DNA from: Streptomyces sp. BHT-5-2
GTDB taxonomy: Bacteria; Actinomycetota; Actinomycetes; Streptomycetales; Streptomycetaceae
Direction: 5' to 3'
DNA: 64,000 nucleotides
Assembly (NCBI RefSeq): GCF_019774615.1
Contig: NZ_CP081497.1
Span: 124,001 to 188,000 of the forward strand
Shown here: piece after piece, positions 8,627 through 17,935 of the stretch
Position numbering within the stretch: position 1 is the first letter of the stretch
Layout: each line of letters starts with the position of its first letter
Made by a program: the position numbers and the translations under genes
The notes under the pieces: generated by a model
What the model was told of the DNA's origin: nothing
Seen by the model: only the letters and a program-made list of their open reading frames with translations
Database searches by the model: none

Positions 8627-10118
8627 CGGTCTCCTCAGGTGCGGTGGGACGGTGGGCCAGCGGCGCGGTGACGGCGTAGAGGACGCCCGCGACGAGCAGC
8701 GCGGCCACCACCCCGATGTTCATGGCGCCCGGCGTGCCGTGCGCGGCACGGTCGGTGAGCAGAAAACCCACGGCCCGGGCGATGTTGGGATCGGCCGAGG
8801 TGACCAGGCCGAGCCCGACGACGCTGGCGACGGTGAGCGAGAGGACCGCGGGCCACCCTGCGGAGGGTGCCGCCGACGGCCCGGAACGGGAGCGGCGGCC
8901 GCGCCACCGTGCCACCAGGAAGACCGCGGTCCACGCGGCCATCGCCACCCCCACGACGGACAGGAACGCCTGGAACGTGGCGAAGAAACCGGGCGAGACG
9001 AACAGCACGTACCAGCCGCCGACGGCCATCAGCGCCCCGTCCACCAGCACCGCCAAGTGCCGGCGTACGGGCACCCCGAGGGCCAGCAGCGACATCCCCG
9101 AGCTGTAGATGTCCATGATCGCCCCGGAGGCGAACCCGCCGATGGCGGTCAGCAGATAGGGCACCAGGAACCACGTGGGCAGTGCCGCGGCGAGCGCGCC
9201 CACGGGGTCCGCGGCGGCCGCGGCGGCGAGCTTCGGGTCGCCGGCGTTCAGCAGTACCCCGAAGACCAGCAGCACCACGGGGGCGAGCACTCCGCCCAGA
9301 GTCGTCCAGCCGGTGATCGCCCGGCCGCTGCTGTCGAGGGGAAGGTAACGGCTGTAGTCCGCACCGCAGTTGACCCACCCCAGCCCCAGCAGGGTCATCG
9401 CGAAGACCACGCCCCCGACGGCCGTGCCGAAGCCGCCCGGCCGGCCCTCCAGGAGCGCGGAGGGGTGGATCCGGCCGGCCGTCAGCACCATGTAGGCCAC
9501 GGTCATCACCGTGATGGCGGCGGTCAGGTACTTCTGCACCTTCATGATCAGCGCGTGCCCGTAGACGCCCACGACCACCACCGACACTGCGGTCACCGCG
9601 AAGCACAGCGCCTGCGCCCCGGTGGTCGGCGTCCGCCCGTCCGCCCGGGCGAAGAGCGCCGGCGAGACGCGCGCCAGGACGGTGGCGCCGCCCAGGGAGG
9701 AGAGCGCGACCAGCACCGTCTCCCAGCCGACGTTGGAGACGTAACCGAACACGGTGGGCAGCTTGTTGCCCTGCCGGCCGAACGCGGCCCGCCCGATGGC
9801 CATGGTGGGCGCCCCCGTCCGCGCCCCGGCCACCGACACCAGGCCGACCAGGACGAACGACAGCACATAGCCGACCGTCCCGGTCACCACCGCCTGCCAG
9901 GCATTGAGGCCGAGACCCATGACGTAGATCCCATAGGCGATGCCGAGCAGCGACAGCCCGGAGGCGGCCCACGGCCAGAACAGCGAACGGGGCGTGCCGT
10001 GCCGCTCGGTGTCCGGTACCGGATCGATGCCGTTGCGCTCCACGGCCGACGCCGAGGTGTTCGACCCGGTGGGCGTGGTGTGCCGCTCCGGTGACCGGGG
10101 GGCCTGCTGCTGCGTCAT
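8538..10118 (-). CDS. NCS1-family purine/cytosine permease
   Basis: The 526-residue integral membrane protein has about 12 hydrophobic segments. It shows NCS1 hallmarks: GTPRSLFWPWAASGLSLLGI before TM1, PTMAIGRAAFGRQGN, and GWVNCGADYSRYLP, the cytosine-permease signature region. These proteins import nucleobases or related compounds with a cation. The start at ATG 10118 (MTQQQAP) is preferred over the in-frame ATG 10145. The C-terminal ~30 residues (PARRPRVLRRTRRR onward) are an out-of-frame reading of the methyltransferase start, so the tail is probably not functional. It may be cotranscribed with the methyltransferase. Confidence 0.88.
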   Translation of the reverse strand: MTQQQAPRSPERHTTPTGSNTSASAVERNGIDPVPDTERHGTPRSLFWPWAASGLSLLGIAYGIYVMGLGLNAWQAVVTGTVGYVLSFVLVGLVSVAGARTGAPTMAIGRAAFGRQGNKLPTVFGYVSNVGWETVLVALSSLGGATVLARVSPALFARADGRTPTTGAQALCFAVTAVSVVVVGVYGHALIMKVQKYLTAAITVMTVAYMVLTAGRIHPSALLEGRPGGFGTAVGGVVFAMTLLGLGWVNCGADYSRYLPLDSSGRAITGWTTLGGVLAPVVLLVFGVLLNAGDPKLAAAAAADPVGALAAALPTWFLVPYLLTAIGGFASGAIMDIYSSGMSLLALGVPVRRHLAVLVDGALMAVGGWYVLFVSPGFFATFQAFLSVVGVAMAAWTAVFLVARWRGRRSRSGPSAAPSAGWPAVLSLTVASVVGLGLVTSADPNIARAVGFLLTDRAAHGTPGAMNIGVVAALLVAGVLYAVTAPLAHRPTAPEETDEQSAHQSPARRPRVLRRTRRRLGRQVPR

Positions 10119-10388
10119 GCGCACATGATTCCCCATGGACGGCATCGCCGGGGAACGTCTGTACGGAGACGGCCGCGCGCTGCGACATGGCCGAAAACCC
10201 CGTCGTGAAACGACGGCAGGACGGCTTTCCCGAATCCGGGGAAATCCCGATCAGCGGGAGGTACGGTCCTCGCCAAGGATTGCCGGACGGCACACGGTGC
10301 CGCCCCCGGCCCCGTTGCTGCGCCCTGGATCCGCCCCCTCCCCGCGCCGCGCGCGACCCCGCCCCCCGCACCCCGAAGGAGACGGCCG

Positions 10389-11003
10389 ATGAACGCCGTA
10401 CAAGGGACCCCGGAGGCAATAGCCCCCGCCCCCGCCCCCGAACTGGCCCTGAAGGTCTTAGTCGCGGGCGGATTCGGAGCGGGCAAGACGACGTTGGTGG
10501 GCGCGGTCAGCGAGATCCGCCCGCTGCGCACCGAGGAGCGCCTCAGCGAGGCCGGCCGGGTGGTCGACGACAACGGGGGAGTGACGGGGAAGACCACCAC
10601 CACGGTGGCGATGGACTTCGGCCGGATCACCATCAGGACGGGGCTCTCCCTGTACCTCTTCGGCACCCCGGGCCAGGACCGCTTCTGGTTCCTGTGGGAC
10701 GACCTGTCGGAGGGCGCCCTGGGCGCCGTGGTGCTGGCCGACACCCGGCGGCTCCAGGACTGCTTCACGACCGTCGACTACTTCGAGCGCCGCGCCCTCC
10801 CGTTCGTGGTGGCCGTCAACTGCTTCCCGGGGGCCGGGTTCTACGGGGCGGACGAGGTCTCCCGCGCCCTGGACCTGGACCGCGGTACGCCGGTCGTGCT
10901 GTGCGACGCCCGGGACCGCGACTCGGGCAAGGAGGTGCTGGTCCGGCTCGTCGAGCACGCGGGGCGGAGGCACTCCGGCCGGCAGCCGGGGCCGGTGGGC
11001 TGA
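10389..11003 (+). CDS. Conservon-type (CvnD-like) small GTP/ATP-binding protein
   Basis: This 204-residue P-loop protein has Walker A GGFGAGKTTLVGAVSE (residues ~29-44). It continues with GKTTTTVAMDFGRI and switch-II LYLFGTPGQDRFWFLW, then VVLADTRRLQDCFTTVDYFE. This layout matches the CvnD GTPases of Streptomyces conservons, which work with a histidine-kinase-like CvnA, a roadblock CvnB and a DUF742 CvnC. Here CvnA and CvnC are absent, and a roadblock protein lies 0.7 kb downstream. The start has a strong AAGGAGA site. The role is regulatory signalling at the membrane by analogy; the partner is unknown. Confidence 0.82.
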   Translation: MNAVQGTPEAIAPAPAPELALKVLVAGGFGAGKTTLVGAVSEIRPLRTEERLSEAGRVVDDNGGVTGKTTTTVAMDFGRITIRTGLSLYLFGTPGQDRFWFLWDDLSEGALGAVVLADTRRLQDCFTTVDYFERRALPFVVAVNCFPGAGFYGADEVSRALDLDRGTPVVLCDARDRDSGKEVLVRLVEHAGRRHSGRQPGPVG

Positions 11004-11076
11004 ACCGCCCGGAGGACGGAGCGCCGACCGCTCGCCGGGGACAGGGAACGCCGGAGGGTCCGCACACCCCGCGGGC

Positions 11077-11505
11077 TCAGTCGGCGACGTCGGCGAGCGC
11101 CACCACCTTGTCGATGCGGACCCGCACCACCAGTTCACCCGGGACGCCGTTGCGGGCCCCGTACTCCTCCGCACGCTCCTCGCCCATGTACCGGGCCGCG
11201 ATCCGGGTCGCCCAGTGCCGGACCTCCGACAGCTCTTCGCCGAGCTCCGCCGTGCCCTGCACGACCACGAACGCGAACGGCGGCCGGTCGTCGTCGACGC
11301 ACAGTGCCACCCTGCCGTCGCGGGCGAGATTGCGGCCCTTGACCGTCTCCTTGCCGGTGTTGAACACCAGCGCGTCGCCGTCCAACAGGAACCACACCGG
11401 CGCGATGTGCGGGCTGCCGTCGGCCCGCACGGTCGACAGTTTTCCGGTCCGGGTGCCCTCGGAAAGGAACGCCCGCCACTCGTCCTTCGTCATTGTGTGT
11501 GCCAT
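11077..11505 (-). CDS. PPOX-class (pyridoxamine 5'-phosphate oxidase-like) F420/FMN-dependent oxidoreductase
   Basis: The 142-residue protein has the split-barrel flavin or deazaflavin fold: LSTVRADGSPHIAPVWFLLDGDALVFNTGKETVKGRNLARDG is the family signature (residues ~22-63). WATRIAARYMG and the terminal RVRIDKVVAL follow. Actinobacterial members usually bind F420 and reduce diverse substrates. ATG 11505 is preceded by GAGGATGG, and in-frame sequence upstream has no coding character. It is convergent with the GTPase and divergent from the roadblock gene. Confidence 0.85.
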   Translation of the reverse strand: MAHTMTKDEWRAFLSEGTRTGKLSTVRADGSPHIAPVWFLLDGDALVFNTGKETVKGRNLARDGRVALCVDDDRPPFAFVVVQGTAELGEELSEVRHWATRIAARYMGEERAEEYGARNGVPGELVVRVRIDKVVALADVAD

Positions 11506-11670
11506 GCCGCCATCCTCGCCGCCGGTGGAATCCGGAGGTACAGGGCACGCCGGTGCGCGGAGCCGCTTGCCGAGACGGCGGAGGTGGGACAGGCTGGCAC
11601 GGCGGCCCGCGACGGGCTGCGGACTGCCGTCCGGCCACATCCGCGGACGGGGACACGGGGAGGAACGGGC

Positions 11671-12090
11671 ATGGCACTGAGCAGCGGACTCGACTGGCTG
11701 CTGGACGACCTGACCAAACGGGTGGAGAAGGTTCGGCACGCCCTGGTGCTGTCCAACGACGGCCTGGTGACCAGCGCGAGCCAGGGACTGGAGCGGGAGG
11801 ACGCCGAGCATCTGGCGGCGGTCGCCTCGGGACTGCACAGCCTCGCGAAGGGATCGGGGCTCCACTTCGGGGTCGGGCGGGTGCGCCAGACCATGGTCGA
11901 GTTCGACGACGGGGTGTTGTTCGTGACGGCCGCGGGGGACGGCAGCTGCCTGTGCGTGCTGGCCGGTGCCGACTCCGACATGGGCCAGATCGCCTACGAG
12001 ATGACGCTGTTGGTCAACCGCGTCGGGGAGCATCTGGGCGTCGCGGCCCGCCGGCCGGAGAGTTATCCACAGGCATCAGGCGAGCGTTGA
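11671..12090 (+). CDS. Roadblock/LC7-domain protein (CvnB-like)
   Basis: This 139-residue protein is a single roadblock/LC7 domain: LDWLLDDLTKRVEKVRHALVL, SNDGLVTSASQGL, the HLAAVASGLHSLAKG helix, and a C-terminal GQIAYEMTLLVNRVG helix. In conservons, CvnB partners the CvnD GTPase, possibly acting on its nucleotide cycle. It is separated from the GTPase gene here by a PPOX gene on the opposite strand, so the conservon is broken up. The ATG has GGGGAGGAA upstream. Confidence 0.85.
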   Translation: MALSSGLDWLLDDLTKRVEKVRHALVLSNDGLVTSASQGLEREDAEHLAAVASGLHSLAKGSGLHFGVGRVRQTMVEFDDGVLFVTAAGDGSCLCVLAGADSDMGQIAYEMTLLVNRVGEHLGVAARRPESYPQASGER

Positions 12091-12161
12091 CACACTGTCA
12101 CCGCCCGCGGCTATCGTCGTAACCGTCAGTGATCGACGACTGAGTCGCAGGGGGAAGCACC

Positions 12162-13046
12162 ATGACGGTGACAGTGATGTGTGACGGGCGGCAGACGCTC
12201 TCGACGGCGCGTGCCGCCCAGGAACTCGAGCTGCGGACCGGTGAGTTCGAACTCGCCACCCAGCTCGGAGAAGTACGGACGGTCCCGGCCGAGCCCGACC
12301 GCCGGCCGGGAAGCGCCGGGCCGCCCGCCCGACGCCGGGTACCGGCGGAGGAGATCGCCCGGCTCCAGGCCGAGCCGGGCTTCCCGGAGAGCCTCCGGGC
12401 TCGTGTCCGCGCGGTCACCACCAACGAGGCGGCCGCACTGATGGGTATCGGCCCCGGCCGGGCGCTGCGGCTGACCAGGGCCGGTTGCGTGGGCCCCGTC
12501 CGCTTCTATGTGAACCGCTTCGGCGCGGTGGTCTGGCTCTATCTCGCCTCGGAGATCGCCGAGTTCGCCGAGCGCGAGCCCGAACTCCTGCGGGGCAACA
12601 CCCCCGCCGCGATGCGGGTGATGCTCACCAGCGGACAGGACTGGCGGGCCCGCCAGTGGCGCAGCCGCCGGGTCGCCCAGCTGATGGGACGGGCCGAGGA
12701 CCCGTGGGAGTCGGCCGCGGTGATCGCCGCCGTCCTCCCGCCGGAAGAACTCGCCTCGGTGGCCGAGGACCCGCTGGAGCGCGACCTGCTGCGCCGCCTC
12801 CGGCCCGTCCTCGCCTCGATGATCACGGCGACGCCGGCGGCCCGGCAGGCATTCGAACGGACCCTGACGGCCGAGGAGTTCGACGAGGTGCTGTGGTACC
12901 GCGTCAATCTCTCCCGGTCCCTGGAAACCGCCCGCCGCGAGGATCCCGGCCGGGTCCGCCCCGGTCGGCCGTCGAGCCGGGGGGCGTGCCAGGAGAACAG
13001 CCCGGTCTGGACGTCGGAGGCCAGAAACCTCTTGCCGCGCCGGTAG
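12162..13046 (+). CDS. DUF6397-like protein with helix-turn-helix-like repeats
   Basis: The 294-residue protein is arginine- and glutamate-rich and opens with STARAAQELELRTGEFELATQLGEVRTV. The pattern resembles MerR/excisionase-like DNA-binding modules. A second similar unit is TTNEAAALMGIGPGRALRLTRAG followed by VRFYVNRFGAVVWLYLASEI. This double layout resembles the Streptomyces-specific DUF6397 family from memory. The function is unknown; DNA or protein binding is inferred. The start is set by a GGGGGAA site. No operon partner is close. Confidence 0.7.
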   Translation: MTVTVMCDGRQTLSTARAAQELELRTGEFELATQLGEVRTVPAEPDRRPGSAGPPARRRVPAEEIARLQAEPGFPESLRARVRAVTTNEAAALMGIGPGRALRLTRAGCVGPVRFYVNRFGAVVWLYLASEIAEFAEREPELLRGNTPAAMRVMLTSGQDWRARQWRSRRVAQLMGRAEDPWESAAVIAAVLPPEELASVAEDPLERDLLRRLRPVLASMITATPAARQAFERTLTAEEFDEVLWYRVNLSRSLETARREDPGRVRPGRPSSRGACQENSPVWTSEARNLLPRR

Positions 13047-13146
13047 TGCCGATGGGGCCGCCGGGCTGCGGTGCGGGGTGGTACGCGGAGCCGGACCGGA
13101 CAGGAGAGTCGCCGGGCGGCTGACGGCGGATGCCGACCGCCGTCGG

Positions 13147-13392
13147 TCAGCCGCGCGGCTCCCCGGGGTCGGCGCGGTCCGCCACCACGGTCCGCGCGAT
13201 GGTGGACAGGGTCAGCGTCCGCCCCTCGCCGACGACCAGCCAGCCCTTCTCCAGCAGGGACTGCAGCAGGGGCCGGACCTCGTCGCCCAGTTCGTCCGCC
13301 AGGTCGTCGTCGGTGGGCGGCGCGCCCGCCCGGAGGCGGCCGGCGAGACGCCGGACGACGGTCTCCTCCGCCGCGCTGATGCTGAAGTCCAT
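13147..13392 (-). CDS. Small hypothetical winged-helix-like protein
   Basis: This 81-residue protein begins MDFSISAAEETVVRRLAGRL. The pattern helix, acidic turn (PPTDDDLADELG), helix (VRPLLQSLLEKGWLVV) and GEGRTLTLS wing resembles a small winged-helix fold. It lies 44 bp downstream of tesB on the same strand. Codon bias supports a real gene; the function is unknown. Confidence 0.6.
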   Translation of the reverse strand: MDFSISAAEETVVRRLAGRLRAGAPPTDDDLADELGDEVRPLLQSLLEKGWLVVGEGRTLTLSTIARTVVADRADPGEPRG

Positions 13393-13436
13393 GAGGCCAG
13401 CGTAGGAGGGGCCGGCGCCCGCCGCCCAAGAGCCCC

Positions 13437-14306
13437 TCACCCGTCGAGCCGGCGGAACAGCCCCTCCTGCACGACGGACACCAGCAGTCGGCCGGCGCGG
13501 TCGTAGATGCGGCCGCGGGCCAGGCCCCGGCCGCCGGTGGCGACGGGCGACTCCTGGTCGTAGAGGAACCACTCGTCCGCCCGGAAGGGGCGGTGGAACC
13601 ACATCGCGTGATCGAGGGAGGCCATGTCGAAACCACGCGGGCCCCACAGGGGCTCGATCGGGATGCGGACCGCGTCCAGCAGCGTCATGTCGCTGGCGTA
13701 CGTCAGGGCGCAGGTGTGCACCAGCGGGTCGTCGCCCAGGGGGCCGACGGCGCGCATCCAGACCGCGCTGCGCGGTTCCGCGCCCTCGATCTCGTCGGGC
13801 GTCCAACGCAGCCGGTCGACGTACCGGATGTCGAACGGCTGCCTGCGGGCCATCCGCTCCAGCGCCTCGGGCAGGCCGCCCAGGTGGGCGCGGACCTCTT
13901 CCGAGACGTTCGGCAGTTCTTCCGGGTCGGGGACGGCCCGGCGCATCGGCAGTTGGTGTTCGAAGCCGGTTTCCGGCTTGTGGAAGGAGGCGGTCAGAGT
14001 GAAGATCGTGCGTCCCTGCTGGACGGCGACGACCCGGCGCGTGGTGAAGGACCGCCCGTCGCGCACCCGCTCGACCTGGTACACGATCGGCACCCCCGGC
14101 CGGCCCGGCCGGAGGAAGTACGCGTGCAGCGAGTGGACCGGGCGGTCCCCTTCCGTGGTCCGCCCGGCGGCCACCAGCGCCTGGCCGGCGACCTGCCCGC
14201 CGAAGACCCGCTGGAGGCTCTCGTGCGGGCTGCGGCCCCGGAAGATGTTCACCTCGATCTGCTCCAGGTCCAGCAGATCGACCAGCTTCTCGGCCGGATT
14301 CGTCAT
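13437..14306 (-). CDS. tesB: Acyl-CoA thioesterase II
   Basis: The 289-residue protein has the TesB double hot-dog architecture. The first hot dog holds SLQRVFGGQVAGQALVAAG and HSLHAYFLRPGRP. The second holds ALTYASDMTLLDAVRIP, ending with SLDHAMWFHRPFRADEWFLYDQ and GRGLARGRIYDRAGRLLVSV. The conserved Asp/Gln/Thr catalytic positions of TesB fall within these blocks. It hydrolyses medium- to long-chain acyl-CoAs in the cytoplasm. ATG 14306 is preceded by GGAGGGCC. It sits 52 bp after the Ski2-like helicase on the same strand. Confidence 0.93.
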   Translation of the reverse strand: MTNPAEKLVDLLDLEQIEVNIFRGRSPHESLQRVFGGQVAGQALVAAGRTTEGDRPVHSLHAYFLRPGRPGVPIVYQVERVRDGRSFTTRRVVAVQQGRTIFTLTASFHKPETGFEHQLPMRRAVPDPEELPNVSEEVRAHLGGLPEALERMARRQPFDIRYVDRLRWTPDEIEGAEPRSAVWMRAVGPLGDDPLVHTCALTYASDMTLLDAVRIPIEPLWGPRGFDMASLDHAMWFHRPFRADEWFLYDQESPVATGGRGLARGRIYDRAGRLLVSVVQEGLFRRLDG

Positions 14307-14358
14307 GACCGGTGGCCCTCCGTCGTCTCCTTCGGCGGCCTCGGTCGAAGCCGTCGGC

Positions 14359-16881
14359 TCACAGCTGTCCCACGTCGGTGACCCGGACCACCGCGCGCCC
14401 CTCCTCGTCGGACGCTGCCAGGTCCACCTCGGCCGAGATGCCCCAGTCGTGGTCGCCCTTCGGATCGGCGAAAGTCTGCCGCACCCGCCACAGCCCGTGC
14501 GCGGTGTCCTCCTCGATCCGCAGGAGTTTCGGGCCGCGGGCGTCCGGGCCGGTGCCCAGCTCCTCGTACTCGTCCCAGTAGGCGTCCATCGCGTCACCCC
14601 AGGCGTCGGCGTCCCAGCCGGACTCGCCGTCCAGCTCGCCGAGTTCCTCGACCTTGTCCAGCGCCGCGAGCTCCACCCGGCGGAACAGCGCATTGCGGAC
14701 CAGCACCCGGAAGGCCCGCGCGTTGGCGGTGACCGGCCGTACCTGGTCGGCCCGCTCGGCCGCCTGGTCCGCGGTCTCCTCCTCCGGGTTCGCCAACTGC
14801 TCCCACTCGTCCAGCAGGCTGGAGTCGACCTGGCGGACCATCTCGCCCAGCCACGCCACGATGTCCTGGAAGTCCTCCGACTTCAGATCGTCCGGCACGG
14901 TGTGGTCCAGCGCCTTGTACGCACTGGCCAGGTAGCGCAGCACGATGCCCTCGGTGCGCGCCAGCTCGTAGAAGGAGGTGAACTCCGTGAAGGTCATGGC
15001 GCGTTCGTACATGTCGCGGATGACCGACTTCGGGGACAGCGGGTGGTCGCCGACCCACGGGTGGCTCTTGCGGTAGAGGCCGTAGGCGTGCGAGAGCAGC
15101 TCGTCCAGCGGCTTGGGGTACTCGACGTCCATGAGGCGCTCCATGCGCTCCTCGTACTCGACGCCGTCGGCCTTCATCTGGGCGACCGCCTCGCCGCGCG
15201 CCTTGTTCTGCTGGGCGGCCAGGATCTGCCGCGGGTCGTCCAGCGTGGACTCCACCACCGAGACCATGTCCAGCGCGTACGACGGCGACTGCGGGTCGAG
15301 CAGGTCGAACGCGGCCAGTGCGAACGTCGACAGCGGCTGGTTGAGCGCGAAGTCCTGCTGGAGGTCGACGGTGAGGCGGACGATCCGGCCCTCCGCGTCC
15401 GGCTCCGGGAGCCGCTCGACGATCCCGCCGTCCACCAGCGAGCGGTAGATCGCGATGGCGCGGCGGATGTGCCGCAGCTGGTTCCGGCGCGGCTCGTGGT
15501 TGTCCTCCAGCAGCCGCCGCATCGCCTCGAAGGCGTTGCCCGGCCGGGCGATCACCGACAGCAGCATCGCGTGCGTCACCCGGAAACGCGAGGTCAGCGG
15601 CTCGGGGTCGGAGCCGATGAGCTTCTCGAAGGTGTTCTGGCTCCAGTTGACGAAGCCCTCCGGCGCCTTCTTGCGGACCACCTTGCGGCGCTTCTTCGGG
15701 TCGTCGCCGGCCTTCGCCAGCGCCTTCTCGTTCTCGATGACATGCTCCGGGGCCTGCGCCACCACGAAGCCCGCGGTGTCGAAGCCGGCCCGCCCGGCGC
15801 GCCCGGCGATCTGGTGGAACTCCCGCGCCCGCAGGGTCCGCACCCGGGTCCCGTCGTACTTGGTCAGCGCGGTGAACAGCACCGTGCGGATGGGGACGTT
15901 GACGCCCACGCCGAGCGTGTCGGTGCCGCAGATCACCTTGAGCAGACCGGCCTGCGCCAGCTTCTCCACCAGCCGCCGGTACTTCGGCAGCATGCCCGCA
16001 TGGTGTACGCCGATGCCGTGCCGGACGAACCGGGAGAGGTTCCGCCCGAACTTGGTGGTGAACCGGAAGTTGCCGATGAGCTTGGCGATCTCGTCCTTCT
16101 CGGCGCGGGTGCACATGTTGATGCTCATCAGCGCCTGCGCCCGTTCCACGGCGGCGGCCTGGGTGAAGTGCACGATGTAGACCGGGGACTGGCGGGTCTC
16201 CAGCAGCTCGGTCAGCGTCTCCGTCATCGCCGAGCTGCGGTACTCGTACGACAGCGGCACGGGCCGGGTCGCGGAGCGGACCACCGCGGTGGGCTTGCCG
16301 GTGCGCCGGGTCAGGTCCTCCTCGAAGCGCGACATGTCGCCGAGCGTCGCCGACATCAGCACGAACTGCGCCTGCGGCAGCTCCAGCAGCGGGATCTGCC
16401 AGGCCCAGCCGCGGTCCGGTTCGGCGTAGAAGTGGAACTCGTCCATCACGACCTGGCCGATGTCGGCGTGCTTGCCGTCACGCAGCGCGATCGAGGCGAG
16501 CACCTCGGCGGTGCAGCAGATCACCGGGGCGTCGGAGTTGACCGAGGCGTCGCCGGTGAGCATGCCGACGTTCTCGGTGCCGAAGAGCTTGCACAGGTCG
16601 AAGAACTTCTCCGAGACCAGCGCCTTGATGGGCGCGGTGTAGAAGGTGACCTGGTCGTTGGCGAGGGCGGTGAAGTGCGCGCCGGCCGCCACCAGGCTCT
16701 TCCCGGAGCCGGTGGGGGTGGACAGGATGACGTTCGCCCCCGAGACCACTTCGATCAGCGCCTCCTCCTGGGCAGGGTAGAGCGCGATGCCCTGCTGTTC
16801 GGCCCAGCCCGAAAAGGCTTCGAAGAGGGCGTCGGGGTCGGCGGTGTTCGGCAGATGATCGATGAGGGTCACGCCCCCCAT
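14359..16881 (-). CDS. Ski2-like DEAD/DEAH RNA helicase with DUF3516 C-terminal domain
   Basis: The 840-residue protein starts with a superfamily-2 helicase core: LYPAQEEALIEVVSG (Q-like motif), Walker A STPTGSGKSLVAAG, TAPIKALVSEKFFDL (Ia), a DEFH Walker B box in VVMDEFHFYAEPD, LMSATLG (III), and QIAGRAGRAGFDTAGFVVAQ (VI). The second half (EDNHEPRRNQLRHIRRAIAIYR onward) matches the actinobacterial DUF3516 extension. Related proteins unwind RNA during decay; the substrate here is unproven. It probably shares a transcript with tesB and the small gene after it. Confidence 0.92.
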   Translation of the reverse strand: MGGVTLIDHLPNTADPDALFEAFSGWAEQQGIALYPAQEEALIEVVSGANVILSTPTGSGKSLVAAGAHFTALANDQVTFYTAPIKALVSEKFFDLCKLFGTENVGMLTGDASVNSDAPVICCTAEVLASIALRDGKHADIGQVVMDEFHFYAEPDRGWAWQIPLLELPQAQFVLMSATLGDMSRFEEDLTRRTGKPTAVVRSATRPVPLSYEYRSSAMTETLTELLETRQSPVYIVHFTQAAAVERAQALMSINMCTRAEKDEIAKLIGNFRFTTKFGRNLSRFVRHGIGVHHAGMLPKYRRLVEKLAQAGLLKVICGTDTLGVGVNVPIRTVLFTALTKYDGTRVRTLRAREFHQIAGRAGRAGFDTAGFVVAQAPEHVIENEKALAKAGDDPKKRRKVVRKKAPEGFVNWSQNTFEKLIGSDPEPLTSRFRVTHAMLLSVIARPGNAFEAMRRLLEDNHEPRRNQLRHIRRAIAIYRSLVDGGIVERLPEPDAEGRIVRLTVDLQQDFALNQPLSTFALAAFDLLDPQSPSYALDMVSVVESTLDDPRQILAAQQNKARGEAVAQMKADGVEYEERMERLMDVEYPKPLDELLSHAYGLYRKSHPWVGDHPLSPKSVIRDMYERAMTFTEFTSFYELARTEGIVLRYLASAYKALDHTVPDDLKSEDFQDIVAWLGEMVRQVDSSLLDEWEQLANPEEETADQAAERADQVRPVTANARAFRVLVRNALFRRVELAALDKVEELGELDGESGWDADAWGDAMDAYWDEYEELGTGPDARGPKLLRIEEDTAHGLWRVRQTFADPKGDHDWGISAEVDLAASDEEGRAVVRVTDVGQL

Positions 16882-17143
16882 ACTGCCTGCCTTCGGCCCG
16901 GATCCGGGAACTGGTGCTCCGGAAGGAGATCAACCGGGCCCCGGCGGCGGCTCCGGAGGCTGGATCGGCACCCCCGCGCGGCGGGACCCGGACCCCTCGC
17001 GCACGGGCGTGTACGGATCGTGTTCAGTGCGTCGCCCGGTCGTGCCGCGGTGTGGCACCCGCTCCACTCCCGGAGATCATCTGACGCTACGCTGAGTTGC
17101 CGATCAGGCGTCAGAAGCGCAGAACAAGGGGTGGGGAACGACC

Positions 17144-17935
17144 ATGATGGGACCGGCGCACTCGCTGTCCGGAGCCGCGGCCTGGCTGGGGGTGGGGGCG
17201 GCGGCCTACGGCGCCGGTTATCCGATGCCGTGGCCCGTTTTGGTCAGCGGTGCCTTGATCTGTGCCGGAGCGGCCCTCGCTCCGGACCTCGACCACAAGG
17301 CTGCCACGATCTCGCGCGCCTTCGGGCCGCTCTCGCGTGGGCTGTGCGAGATCGTCGACACCCTCTCGCACGCTGTCTACAAGGCGACCAAGATGCGCGG
17401 CGACTCGCACCGTGCGGGCGGCCACCGGACGCTGACCCACACCTGGCTGTGGGCGGTGCTGGTCGGCGGCGGGATGTCGCTGCTGGCCATGGTGGGCGGG
17501 CGCTGGGCGGTGCTCGGCATCCTCTTCGTGCACATGGTGCTCGCCATCGAAGGGCTGCTGTGGCGGGCGGCGCGGGTCTCCAGCGATGTGCTGGTGTGGC
17601 TGCTCGGCGCGGCGTCGGCGTGGATACTGGCCGAGGTGATGGACCAGCCGGGGCAGGGCGCGAGCTGGCTGTTCGCCGAGCCGGGGCAGCAGTACCTCTG
17701 GCTCGGCCTGCCGATCATGCTGGGTGCGCTGGTGCACGACATCGGCGACGCGCTGACGGTCTCGGGCTGCCCGATTCTGTGGCCCATCCCGATCGGCCGC
17801 AAGCGCTGGTACCCGCTGGGCACGCCGAAGCCGATGCGCTTCCGGGCCGGCAGCTGGGTGGAACTGAAGGTGCTGATGCCGGCGTTCATGCTGCTGGGCG
17901 GGATCGGCGCCCTGGGGGCGATGGGCTACATCTGA
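17144..17935 (+). CDS. DUF457/YdjM-family membrane metal-dependent hydrolase
   Basis: The 263-residue protein has about five hydrophobic segments. The conserved metal ligands of the YdjM/DUF457 family are visible: GPAHSLSGAAAWL, APDLDHKAATISR, HRTLTHTWLWAVL and LVHDIGDALTVSGCPI. The family is named for homology to LexA-regulated YdjM; the substrate is unknown. ATG 17144 follows GGGGAACGACC. A TACGCT -10-like element lies at 17088-17093 inside a CTGACGC...GCGTCAG inverted repeat. Confidence 0.8.
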   Translation: MMGPAHSLSGAAAWLGVGAAAYGAGYPMPWPVLVSGALICAGAALAPDLDHKAATISRAFGPLSRGLCEIVDTLSHAVYKATKMRGDSHRAGGHRTLTHTWLWAVLVGGGMSLLAMVGGRWAVLGILFVHMVLAIEGLLWRAARVSSDVLVWLLGAASAWILAEVMDQPGQGASWLFAEPGQQYLWLGLPIMLGALVHDIGDALTVSGCPILWPIPIGRKRWYPLGTPKPMRFRAGSWVELKVLMPAFMLLGGIGALGAMGYI

